From assembly GCA_016719295.1 (NCBI GenBank), contig JADKAF010000001.1:3906001-3970000 (forward strand): a stretch of 64,000 nt of DNA, written 5' to 3'. Positions 1 to 7,736 of the stretch are shown here, piece by piece. This DNA is from Planctomycetota bacterium (GTDB taxonomy: Bacteria; Planctomycetota; UBA1135; JADKAF01). Each line of letters begins with the position of its first letter. Position 1 is the first letter of the stretch. The position numbers and the translations under genes are program-made. The notes under the pieces were generated by a model. The model made no database searches. It had not been told where the DNA came from and saw only the letters and a list, made by a program, of their open reading frames with translations.

Positions 1-88
1 GGATCCAAAGCGCGAAGCAGGCCCGCACGCGATGGATGTTCATCACCGTCGCGGTCAGCGAGATGGCGGTGATGCCCCAGAGGATCAT
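1..88 (-). CDS. PnuC-like small membrane protein (partial, cut by window edge)
   Basis: Only the first 29 codons are in the window. The start ATG overlaps the stop of the upstream gene (ATGA at 88-85), so translation is probably coupled. The visible part, with an MN-I-H/Y and R-ACFA-W pattern, aligns with the complete small membrane protein at 41503-41742, which also lies downstream of a ParB-methyltransferase gene. It is hydrophobic and PnuC-like (nicotinamide-riboside transporter fold) in its W/N/W spacing. A transport function is inference only. Confidence 0.6.
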   Translation of the reverse strand, partial: MILWGITAISLTATVMNIHRVRACFALWI

Positions 89-366
89 CGCGACGCGACC
101 TCCAGCGAGGCGCTCCGCAGCGCGACCATCGACTCCACGCGCTTCAGCTTCACATCCAGCCCGCGGAGGTGGCACCACACGTGGACGCCAACGCAGATCT
201 GCGTTCCGATGAAGATCGCGAAGCTCAACAGGAACGCCATCGCTCCGGGAGGAAGTGCTCGGTCGGTTGCCGCCGGCGACATCCAAGATCGAACGCGATC
301 GACACGCTCAGCGCCGATGGGCGCGCAGCACGACGCCAACGCGAGTGCAAGCAGCACCGTTGTCAT
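85..366 (-). CDS. Small membrane or lipoprotein-like protein
   Basis: This 93-residue protein starts at an ATG that overlaps the methyltransferase stop (TGATG, 368-364). An N-terminal hydrophobic stretch ends in a lipobox-like LASC. A second hydrophobic segment around residues 43-65 precedes a basic, helical tail. A start at the internal Met (MAFLLS) would give a simpler single-pass protein of about 50 residues. It sits between a DNA methyltransferase and a PnuC-like gene. Size and topology recall small phage membrane proteins, but I cannot assign a family. Confidence 0.5.
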   Translation of the reverse strand: MTTVLLALALASCCAPIGAERVDRVRSWMSPAATDRALPPGAMAFLLSFAIFIGTQICVGVHVWCHLRGLDVKLKRVESMVALRSASLEVASR

Positions 367-1685
367 CAGCTGCCGCACGGCTTCCGCTCCTTCGAGATCT
401 CCGCGAACGTGCGTCCGTCGCCGTCGAGCGTGGCTTGGCGACCGGTGGCCTTCTCCCAGCGCTGAAGTGCCGCGTCCACGAAGCCAGGGCTGAGCTCCAT
501 CGAGCGACACTTGCGTCCGAGCCGTTCCGCCGCGATCAGCTGCGACCCGCTGCCGTTGAATGGCTCAAGCACGATCTCGCCGGGCAGCGTGTGGTAGCGC
601 AGCGGACGCTCGAAGATCTCCAACGGTTTGCAGGTTGGATGCAGTGACCTGCCACCTTCATCCGGCTGCGCGATCTCCCACACCGTACGTTCGCTCGGCG
701 GAGGGCGCCGATCTTTCTCGGGCATGAAGCCTTCGCGCCAGCCGAACACGCAGGGCTCGTGCGACCAGAGGAACATGCTGCGGGTCAGTACGCCGCGCGT
801 CTTGACCCAGATGATCTGTTGATGCTGTAGGAGCCCGTTCTGCCGCCACGCTTCGTCGACCAGCGAGCCGCGCTTCGAAGCGAACCACTGATAGATCGGC
901 ACCCGATCGATGCAGTGCTTCAACGCGACGCGGAGCCACGCCGCGAAGAACTCGACGCTCGACTCGGGATCGATGTACTGGTCCCAGTTTCGATTTCCTA
1001 CCTCCTTTCCTTCGGATGCCGTCCGACCGGCCCTCTTGTGATGTTCCGAGGGATGGTTCGTGCCGTCGTATGAGACCAAATATGGGGGATCGCTCGCGAG
1101 TAACATTGCGACATCGTTCCCCATCAAGCGCGCCATGTCGGCCTCGCTCGTGCTGTCGCCGTTCATCAGCCGGTGATCGCCGAGCAGCCACACGTCGCCG
1201 CGCTGGCTGATCGGATCCGCGGGCGGCTCGACCTCGCCGGGATCTTCGACCTCGCGCTGCTCGCCGAGATCGAACTCCTCAAGCAACCGGTCGATCTCGC
1301 CGTCGTCGAAGCCGACGCCCTCGAGGCCGTCCTCGGCGCGGAGCTCGTGGAGGAGCTTGGCGAGGGCCGGCTCGTCCCACTCCGCGAACTCGTGCGTCTT
1401 GTTGTCGGCGATCGCGAAGGCCGTCGCCTCGAGATCCGGGCCGTCGAACCAGACGACCGGCACGCGCTCCATCCCGAGTGACTGCGCCGCCTTCAGGCGC
1501 GTGTTGCCGGCGATCACTTCGCCCGAGGGCTTCGCGACGACGGGCTGCCTCCAGCCGAAGCGCCTCAGCGACGCGGCAACATGGGGGACGGCCTGGTCGT
1601 TCCGCCGCGGGTTGCTCGGGCTCAGGAAGAGGCGCCCGATCGGGACCTCTTCGACGGCGAGGGTCGAGTGCGAGTCCATGTCCAA
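366..1685 (-). CDS. ParB-domain DNA methyltransferase (element A)
   Basis: This 439-residue protein probably methylates an exocyclic amino group (N6-adenine or N4-cytosine) using S-adenosylmethionine. A ParB/Srx-like N-terminal domain spans about residues 8-115 (IAGNTRLKAAQSLG motif near 58-71). The catalytic DPPY is at 199-202, the HPTCKP motif at 349-354 and the SAM-binding FNGSGS at 376-381. That order is typical of beta-class enzymes. It is closely related to the intein-bearing copy at 41739-44093 but has no intein. No restriction partner adjoins it, so it is probably an element-borne orphan methyltransferase. The next gene overlaps its stop. Confidence 0.9.
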   Translation of the reverse strand: MDMDSHSTLAVEEVPIGRLFLSPSNPRRNDQAVPHVAASLRRFGWRQPVVAKPSGEVIAGNTRLKAAQSLGMERVPVVWFDGPDLEATAFAIADNKTHEFAEWDEPALAKLLHELRAEDGLEGVGFDDGEIDRLLEEFDLGEQREVEDPGEVEPPADPISQRGDVWLLGDHRLMNGDSTSEADMARLMGNDVAMLLASDPPYLVSYDGTNHPSEHHKRAGRTASEGKEVGNRNWDQYIDPESSVEFFAAWLRVALKHCIDRVPIYQWFASKRGSLVDEAWRQNGLLQHQQIIWVKTRGVLTRSMFLWSHEPCVFGWREGFMPEKDRRPPPSERTVWEIAQPDEGGRSLHPTCKPLEIFERPLRYHTLPGEIVLEPFNGSGSQLIAAERLGRKCRSMELSPGFVDAALQRWEKATGRQATLDGDGRTFAEISKERKPCGS

Positions 1686-1826
1686 GCTCCGGCCCGGTCG
1701 GGCACGAAGGTCCTGCGCGGCAGAGCTTGGAAGGAGATGCGCCTCGCCGAGAGGCGCGCTTGGAGGGTCGCCAACGCGAACAGAAGGCTATCAGAATATC
1801 GTTGCCGGAAATAGGTCCGGGCGCAG

Positions 1827-1843
1827 AAAAAACCGCATTGCGG
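1827..1843 (-). terminator. Rho-independent terminator-like hairpin
   Basis: Read on the minus strand, CCGC-AAT-GCGG is followed by six T. It would end leftward transcription coming from the 2169-2525 gene, or attenuate it, before the methyltransferase start at 1685. The stem is short (4 bp). A second hairpin, CCGCAA-TGCC-TTGCGG, followed after CG by four T on the plus strand, lies at about 1918-1940. Confidence 0.5.
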
Positions 1844-1849
1844 CTCTCG

Positions 1850-2009
1850 TTCAGTCGACTCGTGTCCCATGCTGGTGACCGGCGTTGACCAGCGCTGAGG
1901 CGCCATAAGTCGCGTATCCGCAATGCCTTGCGGCGTTTTGATTCTCAATCGACTCAGCGGCGATGTCCCCGGAATGACCCCCCGATGGCCCACAAGCGAG
2001 TCGACTGAA
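1850..2009. repeat. 13-bp inverted repeat pair flanking about 130 bp
   Basis: TTCAGTCGACTCG at 1850-1862 recurs in inverted orientation as CGAGTCGACTGAA at 1997-2009. The enclosed 134 bp have no convincing reading frame. It could be a MITE-like remnant or a pair of operator sites. It lies in the 480-bp gene-free stretch upstream of the methyltransferase. Confidence 0.6.
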
Positions 2010-2020
2010 AATCCGAGCCG

Positions 2021-2040
2021 GTCGCATTTGCCCCATTATG
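2021..2040. repeat. 20-bp sequence shared with the region upstream of the second methyltransferase
   Basis: gtcgcatttgccccattatg occurs here, 336 bp upstream of the element A methyltransferase start, and identically at 44569-44588, 476 bp upstream of the element B methyltransferase start. The flanks do not match. On the minus strand it begins CATAAT, which resembles a -10 hexamer pointing toward both methyltransferases. Confidence 0.65.
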
Positions 2041-2168
2041 TGACCAGCCGTAAGTAACCCCTAATCAGCCGGATATCGCTGATTGCCCTGCTGATCTGGC
2101 AGCCAACGGCCGATCCACTCCGCATAGTCGAGGGAATGCGCCGACGCGATCAACCTCACCGCCACATC

Positions 2169-2525
2169 TTAGTTTAGCGACGGGTCCACGGGCGGAGGGG
2201 CACCGCCCTTCTCCGGCGGCGTCCGCCAGCTGATCGCCATCGGCTTCTTGCCGTCCATCCACAGCATCATGTTGAAGCCCGGCTGCACCCAGATCGGGCC
2301 GACTCTCGGTGCCTCCGCCAGCCAGATGCCGATGCGCGCTCGCTTGCTCGCGTTTCGGATGGAAAGACGATTCTCGAAGCCGCGGAGCCCTTCCAGGTCG
2401 ATCTCCGCGAACTCGCCCTCGCAGCGCACCGCGTGCACGCCTCCGAGTTCGCCGAACTGAACAGGAAGACCATCATCGCGGCGCAGGCTGAGGACAACGG
2501 TGTTGGGCGGCAGGTGACGGTTCAC
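2169..2525 (-). CDS. Hypothetical protein
   Basis: This 118-residue soluble protein is not recognised. GTG is chosen as start because TTGGAG lies about 8 bases upstream. It has no signal peptide or membrane segment. The middle is rich in beta-prone hydrophobic and aromatic residues and the C-terminus is Pro-rich. It lies downstream of the primase gene on the same strand, separated by the possible origin region, so it may belong to the element's replication or maintenance genes. Confidence 0.6.
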   Translation of the reverse strand: MNRHLPPNTVVLSLRRDDGLPVQFGELGGVHAVRCEGEFAEIDLEGLRGFENRLSIRNASKRARIGIWLAEAPRVGPIWVQPGFNMMLWMDGKKPMAISWRTPPEKGGAPPPVDPSLN

Positions 2526-2755
2526 GGGATCAACTCCAACGCTGACGACTGCTCACGAGGGTGCCGCTCGGCATCACAGCCGAACGGCGGGATACGGGTC
2601 CGGCTCATGGGAGGTCCTCCCACAGCGCATGTACGGCGGTGTCCGCCGGCTGCTGCGGTTCGCGGCGGGTGGACTCGAAGGTGAGCCGACTTGTTCAGCC
2701 CGTTGACCTCGATCCCAGCGCCATCGAGCTCGGGCAGCAGGCCCCCGTCACTGTT

Positions 2756-2839
2756 CTACTTGCAGACTGACACACCGCAGCAGCACTTCGCATGGATCCG
2801 TATCTGCGCGCGCGTCTCGGGGTAAGGGACCATTTCCAT
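2756..2839 (-). CDS. Candidate 27-residue Cys-rich micropeptide
   Basis: AGGAG lies 6 bases upstream of the third of three consecutive ATG codons (2839). The peptide ends CCCGVSVCK, four cysteines that could bind metal or form disulfides. It lies next to the repeat cluster at 2853-2994. Evidence is limited to the ribosome site and cysteine spacing, so chance cannot be excluded. Confidence 0.3.
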   Translation of the reverse strand: MEMVPYPETRAQIRIHAKCCCGVSVCK

Positions 2840-2852
2840 CATCATCTCCTGG

Positions 2853-2994
2853 CGTTTCCGAATCCGTTTCCGATTCCGTTTCCAGCTCCACCGCTGCCCC
2901 CGTTCTCGAGAAACGGAACGCCTCCGTGCGTTTCCGTTTCCGCGAAACGCGGGGGGTGTGGGGGGGCGACGCACTCACACACACTCTGGAAACG
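2853..2994. repeat. Cluster of CGTTTCC/GGAAACG repeats, possible iteron origin of element A
   Basis: Copies of CGTTTCC appear at about 2853, 2865, 2878, 2929 and 2935. Inverted copies are at about 2910, 2943 and 2988. Two embedded near-palindromes are CGTTCTCGAGAAACG (2901-2915) and GTTTCCGCGAAAC (2935-2947). The cluster is about 200 bp downstream of a primase/ATPase gene, where iteron-type origins are often found. No DnaA box or clear AT-rich unwinding region was seen, so the origin call is inference. Confidence 0.45.
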
Positions 2995-3187
2995 TGCTCG
3001 TCCAGCTACTCCGCGAGCTCCGGGACGCCCGGGGGCAGGTGGAGAGCCGAGGACGCCCGCTCGCCGACCACGCCATCCTGTCCAGCCTCCACCGGAGAGT
3101 TCATCAACCTGTCCCTTTCCGGACCATTGACCGTTTCGTTCGGCTCCTGCGATTGGTAGCGGGCTGCGCACGGATGACATTCACGAC

Positions 3188-5440
3188 TCACGCCAGATCT
3201 CGTTGTAGCCGCTCTTCGCTCGGCACGTCACCGTCGGGGTGCTGCTCCTCAGACGCCGAGGTCACCTCCTTGCTCGAGGTCTGCGAGGCAGCGCCGTTGG
3301 TTGACATCGCCGAGTCGGAACTTCGCTCCGCGAGTTCTACGCATCCGGGCAAGTAGTGCAGCGTCGACCGGTTCGGCCCGTCTAGGGCGACGATGCGTCC
3401 GTTGGCGACAGCCCAGTCGATCACCTTTTTCACCTTCGCGTCGCTGCTGCCTCCCTTGCTCTGAAGCGCACCTTTTCGCAGTCCAGGCTCGGCTCGTAGC
3501 GCTTCCTCCAGAAGGGGAAGGATCCTGGCCCTCCTTTCTTCCTCGATCGTGTCTTGGGCGACATCCGCGGCGCGAGCGCTTGCGACCCTCTTTTCTACGC
3601 TCTTCTGCTGCTTCTCACTCCGCGCCAGGTCGCTGCGTTGGGACGCCAGCGCGGGGTCCTCGGCGGTCAGGAACTTTCCCTCAATCCATCGTAGGCGCAC
3701 GGAGTCGAACTGTCGACCGACGTTGGACTTCACCAACGACAGCTCCACATGGTCGCTTTCCGCGGATAGTCCGAGCACCCAGCGCATCGAGTCTCGGATC
3801 GCGGACGAGCCGCGGATGTCCGGCTTTCCGTCCTCTCGGGCGAACTTGGAGGTGTGGGCCGTGAAGATGATGGAAGGATTCCCGGGAGCGGAGCACAGCT
3901 GCTCCGCGAGCTGGATGAAACGTTGCCCCACGATGTTCTCTCGCTCCAGCAGCGCCGGCCCGAAGCGGGCCAACGTGTCGATTACGACCAGCGAGAATCC
4001 TTCGCCAGGATTCCCCGCGGAAGCATGGCTTTCACCTTCGCGCTCGAGGAGCAGTCGTACGTCGCGGAAGTGGACGGTCGCCCGCACCTCCAGAGACTTG
4101 GCATCGCTCTCTCCGAGAGCGGCTGTCACTCCGGCGAGCGGCACGACGCAGAGGTTGCCTTCGACTGCTGCGCGCTCTTCGTCTGAGAGGCCCCATGCAT
4201 CGCAGATGCCGTAGATCGTTCGGTGCGCGTCAGTCTCGTCGTCCTCCCCGACCAGGAATAGCGTACGCCGTGAGACGCTCGGCTCGACGGGGAAGTAGTC
4301 TAACCAGGGCCGTCGCGTTGCCACTGCAACTCCGAGCTGATACGCGATTCGTGTCTTGCCGGACCCGCCAGTCCCGGCGAGCCCTCCGACCTTCCCCCTT
4401 GGGATCACGCCGTGGCCGTTAGGAGCCTTTACGATCCAGTCGCGGGACGGTGGCGGGACGGTGGCGAATCGGTGAGGATTGGTCGCTTCGAATCGACGGA
4501 GGATCAGTCCCGATTCCTCGTGCTTTGATGCGGACTGCACAGCGGGTGGCAGCGGCAGATCAGCAGGATGCACCCATCCCTTCTCCGCAGCTCGGTGGTA
4601 GATAGTTGCAATGGTGACCTCAACATCGCGCCGACCGAACGACCTCCAGTGCTTCAAGCAGTCCGCTTCGTCCCGGTACTTGGCGGAGAGCTTCGACCAG
4701 TCGTGCCACAAGTCGAACGCCTGCCGGCCTGCTCGCGTCGATTGAAGCGACATTCCGATCTCGATCCACGATCCGTAGGAATCTGCGAGTCCCTCAATCG
4801 CTGACAGCGCGAGGCGCAAGCTCTTCAGCGCCGGCTCGTCGAGCGGAATCACAACTTCGTCAGGCTCCAACACTCCGCAGTTGCTCGACTTCTCGCTACG
4901 TATGCCGCCGAGCGCTTCGATCAGCGCCGCCGGCGCCTCGCAGATCTCCGAGAGCGGCACGACCCACTCGTAGCGACGCCCCGTGGCGACGTGCCGGCTC
5001 GGCGGCAGGATCACGTAGCCACCGACTGACCGAACATCGATTCCAGGACGGAGCTTGGTGCCGGTTCGAGGTCCTGGTCCGCAGAAGTAGAGGTGCCTTC
5101 CACGACCGGTCCGCACCTGAGCGGTGAATATCGGCGTATCTCCGACGATCTCGGCGAGACTTCGCTCTCCTTCGTCGCCATCGATGTCGGCGACCCAGCG
5201 ATGTTCGTCGCGAGGCGATCCGATGCTCGCGTTGGGGTGATCCGTCCACCACGCACGGATCTGCCGCTCGTCGGTCGTGGCGTCGAGGAAGCCGTGCTTC
5301 GTCAGAGGCTTCTTCCCGTCTTCACCACCGCAGGGGAAGACCTTGATGCCCTGCTCGGCGTACGCGAGAGCGGCGTCGAGCATGGAGAGCGGAACGGCGG
5401 CATTGCCGGCGTTCGCAGCCGGAGGCAGGGAATCGTCCAC
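3188..5440 (-). CDS. Prim-Pol primase/polymerase fused to RepA-like AAA ATPase
   Basis: This 750-residue replication protein probably primes and unwinds element DNA. The N-terminal archaeo-eukaryotic primase (Prim-Pol) domain has FPCGGEDGKKP near residue 35, catalytic DIDGD at 85-89 and GRGRHLYF near 112-119. A PriCT-2-like helical region spans about 200-290. The C-terminal RecA/RepA-like ATPase has Walker A GTGGSGKT at about 356-363 and Walker B LVVIDTLARFG near 480-490. The start is a GTG with a strong GAGGAGGGGAG site. It begins 14 bases after the HTH gene. Element B has unrelated genes in the same slot. Confidence 0.88.
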   Translation of the reverse strand: MDDSLPPAANAGNAAVPLSMLDAALAYAEQGIKVFPCGGEDGKKPLTKHGFLDATTDERQIRAWWTDHPNASIGSPRDEHRWVADIDGDEGERSLAEIVGDTPIFTAQVRTGRGRHLYFCGPGPRTGTKLRPGIDVRSVGGYVILPPSRHVATGRRYEWVVPLSEICEAPAALIEALGGIRSEKSSNCGVLEPDEVVIPLDEPALKSLRLALSAIEGLADSYGSWIEIGMSLQSTRAGRQAFDLWHDWSKLSAKYRDEADCLKHWRSFGRRDVEVTIATIYHRAAEKGWVHPADLPLPPAVQSASKHEESGLILRRFEATNPHRFATVPPPSRDWIVKAPNGHGVIPRGKVGGLAGTGGSGKTRIAYQLGVAVATRRPWLDYFPVEPSVSRRTLFLVGEDDETDAHRTIYGICDAWGLSDEERAAVEGNLCVVPLAGVTAALGESDAKSLEVRATVHFRDVRLLLEREGESHASAGNPGEGFSLVVIDTLARFGPALLERENIVGQRFIQLAEQLCSAPGNPSIIFTAHTSKFAREDGKPDIRGSSAIRDSMRWVLGLSAESDHVELSLVKSNVGRQFDSVRLRWIEGKFLTAEDPALASQRSDLARSEKQQKSVEKRVASARAADVAQDTIEEERRARILPLLEEALRAEPGLRKGALQSKGGSSDAKVKKVIDWAVANGRIVALDGPNRSTLHYLPGCVELAERSSDSAMSTNGAASQTSSKEVTSASEEQHPDGDVPSEERLQRDLA

Positions 5441-5453
5441 GGCGCTCCCCTCC

Positions 5454-5681
5454 TCAGCTCGTGATGCCGACGAGGAACGCCGCGAGATCACGACGCCGTA
5501 CGAGAACGCGTGACGAGCCGCCCTTGCGGGCCCCGACCGTCGGGAGGATCCCTGCCGCAATCCAGCGCCGGACGGTGCGGAGATGGACGCGCGAGAGTTC
5601 AGCGGACTCGGCGACCGTGTACAGCGGGCGCGGGTTCGCCGATGCGAGGTCAGCTTCGAGGTCAGAGACGAGCGTGTTCAC
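5454..5681 (-). CDS. HTH DNA-binding protein (excisionase/MerR-like), element A
   Basis: This protein of about 75 residues is a single winged-helix/helix-turn-helix domain of the excisionase family. Its core is LYTVAESAELSRVHLRTVRRW followed by a basic wing that includes RVLVRRRDL. The GTG start is chosen by conservation with the copy at 51486-51713, because the alignment is best from VN-LVSDLEADLAS onward. A strong start signal is absent. It probably controls excision or replication genes and may bind the CGTGACA sites just upstream. It is the last shared gene before the replication slot. Confidence 0.75.
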   Translation of the reverse strand: MNTLVSDLEADLASANPRPLYTVAESAELSRVHLRTVRRWIAAGILPTVGARKGGSSRVLVRRRDLAAFLVGITS

Positions 5682-5767
5682 GATGCAGTCCGTGCGGAGG
5701 AACCGGCCGTCGTAGCGAGCTCGTTGCTCGCGAACCCGACGTGCCCGATTCCTCGGGGCATGTCCCG

Positions 5768-5913
5768 CGTGACACGCTCGATTCGATGCGCGTGACAGCA
5801 AACGTCATCGACCGCCCCTTGATCCGTCTCGATGTCCGAGCCCGGATTATTTGGCTTTCTTCTCGGCTCGTGTCACGCTCGGCGTGACATCACGCGTGAC
5901 ATGTCACGTGACG
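5768..5913. promoter_or_regulatory. CGTGACA/TGTCACG operator cluster (element A)
   Basis: CGTGACA occurs at 5768, 5791, 5883 and 5895. Inverted TGTCACG occurs at 5871 and 5902, and a variant CGTGACG at 5907. The 5871-5913 block is nearly identical at 51903-51945 in element B. The cluster lies between the 423-residue protein gene and the HTH gene, where an autoregulatory or Xis-type operator would be expected. Confidence 0.6.
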
Positions 5914-7175
5914 CCCGACCGTTTGCGTCGCTTCCCCGCTTGGCGTCCCTCCTCCAGCATCTCCCGACGCAAATCGTCGGAGCGCGGGTTCTGCGCCTTC
6001 GAACTCCGCCTCTGGTCCGCACCTTCTTCTTTGGGAATCATCGGAACGTCCGACGACCAGATCGAGACGCGGAACACCGCTGTTCGGAAGCCTTCACGAT
6101 CCTCGGCACCGAAGAGCTCGCTCGGGTCCAGCGGGATCTCATCGGCAAGCCTTCGCCACACGCAGTTGCGGAACCTCTGGCTTACCTTCCGGTTCGCCCG
6201 AATCTTCGGCGCGAAGCCGGCGCTCCGTCCGTCCGCGATGACCTTCTTGCGTGCCTCTTCCCAAGCTTCAGTGCTCGCAACATCAGCGGATGCCGCCGAC
6301 GATTCATCTACAGCCTTGAGTGCATCGCGCTCAGCGCTGCATGCACCAACGATGAGTTTGGCCCACGCCGATCTCCCTTCACCGAGGTCCGCGATGGGCA
6401 TCGATTTCAAAACGTTCCCCGTGCGGTCGATGCGCTGTAGCTCCGTCCCATCCTCGCTCTCTCGGAGGATCACCCGGCTGGCGCGCTTCAGAAGTTCATC
6501 TCGCGAGGGCACCAGCTCCTCGCGTCCGCCATCTCCTACAGCGCTCGCCGTGGCCTGCGCTTCGTTCACGCGAAGCGCGGCCTGGCTCTCTGCCTGCGTC
6601 TGCTCGAGGTCTCGCTCGATGCGCTGGAGGACCGCTTCGATTCCCGCACGCAGCGCATCGGCGTCTTCGTTGACCGGCTCGGTGATACGCCACTCGACGA
6701 ACAGGCGGAGCTGCTCGCAGCTCTCGAGTCGCAGCACCACTTCGTCCCACTCGGAAACGCAGGGCCCCTGCCCAAGGAGCCATCGTGTCGCCTCATGCGC
6801 CACGTGGCGGTACAGGAACTCCTCGAGGGCGTCGGGGAGGTACGGATAGCGCAACAGGTAGACAGCCTTCTCGCGCCTCTCAACCTCGGATGCGATCTCC
6901 TCGACCGCTTCGAGGATGGTCCTTGGCTCAGGAAAGCTCGCGAGCCAGCCAGGGAACCGCGCTTCGATGACCAGCCCTTGGACACGATCGAGTGCGATCC
7001 AGAGCCAGGGTGCGGCACCGCTCTTCGGTCGCGGGCCACGGATCCATCCGGATCGGACGGCCTCGACGAGGATCCGACCGACGACGGAAGCAGCGGCTCG
7101 ACACCGTGCGAGTCGATCTCCGGAGCAGGAGTCGAACATGTTCTGCCACGGGTCCGCGAGGTTCTCGCGCAGCAT
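5904..7175 (-). CDS. Conserved unknown element protein, 423 residues (element A)
   Basis: The function is not recognised. The protein is mostly alpha-helical and charged, with a central coiled-coil-like stretch (IERDLEQTQAE near residues 207-217) and a very basic tail (GKRRKRSGVT) that could bind DNA. The near-identical copy at 51936-53207 is shifted by one base upstream of MLRENLADPW, so this Met is the likely conserved start, although a longer frame to 7220 is open here. It lies between the HTH gene and the SpoVG-like gene in both elements, so it is probably a core maintenance or transfer gene. Confidence 0.7.
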   Translation of the reverse strand: MLRENLADPWQNMFDSCSGDRLARCRAAASVVGRILVEAVRSGWIRGPRPKSGAAPWLWIALDRVQGLVIEARFPGWLASFPEPRTILEAVEEIASEVERREKAVYLLRYPYLPDALEEFLYRHVAHEATRWLLGQGPCVSEWDEVVLRLESCEQLRLFVEWRITEPVNEDADALRAGIEAVLQRIERDLEQTQAESQAALRVNEAQATASAVGDGGREELVPSRDELLKRASRVILRESEDGTELQRIDRTGNVLKSMPIADLGEGRSAWAKLIVGACSAERDALKAVDESSAASADVASTEAWEEARKKVIADGRSAGFAPKIRANRKVSQRFRNCVWRRLADEIPLDPSELFGAEDREGFRTAVFRVSIWSSDVPMIPKEEGADQRRSSKAQNPRSDDLRREMLEEGRQAGKRRKRSGVT

Positions 7176-7426
7176 CGCGCAGCGGTGGAGAAGTGCTTCG
7201 ACGCTGGAGTCAGCTAGCATGAGAAGCCTTCTTGGACATGGACCGGCTCGGGCAGAATCTTGCTGTCGTCATGGCACACAGCCTGACAGCGCCGGACACC
7301 GAGTGTCGTTGCTTGGGTGGCCTCTTCTGCCGCGCGCATAGGTCGCCGACGATCCGGTCGATGACCGCGGCCACCCGCTTCCCTCCGATCCCTACCGCCG
7401 CAGCCTCAAGGCGCGGCTGCGAGATC

Positions 7427-7735
7427 GTGGTCGTCTCCGACGCAGGGCCAGCGCGGCTCGAGCTCAGCGAGCTGCGCTTCACGCCGTCAGCGCCGCGCTT
7501 CCGCGCTGAGGGCCTCCTCGGCTGGCTCTCCCTCGTACTGAACGGAGCGCTCCGCATCGACGGCGTCGCAGTCAGGCGTACGATGAGCGGCAGGGTCTCG
7601 CTCTCGTTCCCGGACCGTGTCGCCCATGACGGCAGGCGGCACCCCATCCTCCGGCCGCTCGATGCCCACGCCAGGGCCGCACTCGAGACTGCGGTGATCG
7701 CCGCGCTCGAGACGGAGTTCCAGCAGATCGCGTAG
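7427..7735 (+). CDS. SpoVG-like protein (element A)
   Basis: This 102-residue protein resembles the SpoVG family of small nucleic-acid-binding regulators. The pattern LGWLSLVLNGALRIDGVAVR, then LSFP and HPILRPLD, is characteristic. The GTG at 7427 is chosen because the element B copy loses a base upstream of the equivalent codon (53459) while everything downstream stays in frame. It is the only right-end gene on the plus strand and converges on the integrase with one base between the two stops. Confidence 0.7.
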   Translation: MVVSDAGPARLELSELRFTPSAPRFRAEGLLGWLSLVLNGALRIDGVAVRRTMSGRVSLSFPDRVAHDGRRHPILRPLDAHARAALETAVIAALETEFQQIA

Positions 7736-7736
7736 G

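Noticed and set aside
2853..2994. CRISPR array
   Set aside because: The repeated units are only 7-9 bp, irregularly spaced and in both orientations. There are no uniform spacers or cas genes. No CRISPR array was seen elsewhere.
2748..3180. Several long frames over the GTTTCC-rich region
   Set aside because: They overlap one another on both strands, are low complexity and lack ribosome sites, as expected from repeat-rich high-GC DNA.
7232..7426. N-terminal extension of the SpoVG-like protein from the ATG at 7232
   Set aside because: The element B copy loses frame in this stretch by a single-base deletion, while the part after the GTG is identical. The extension is therefore probably non-coding.
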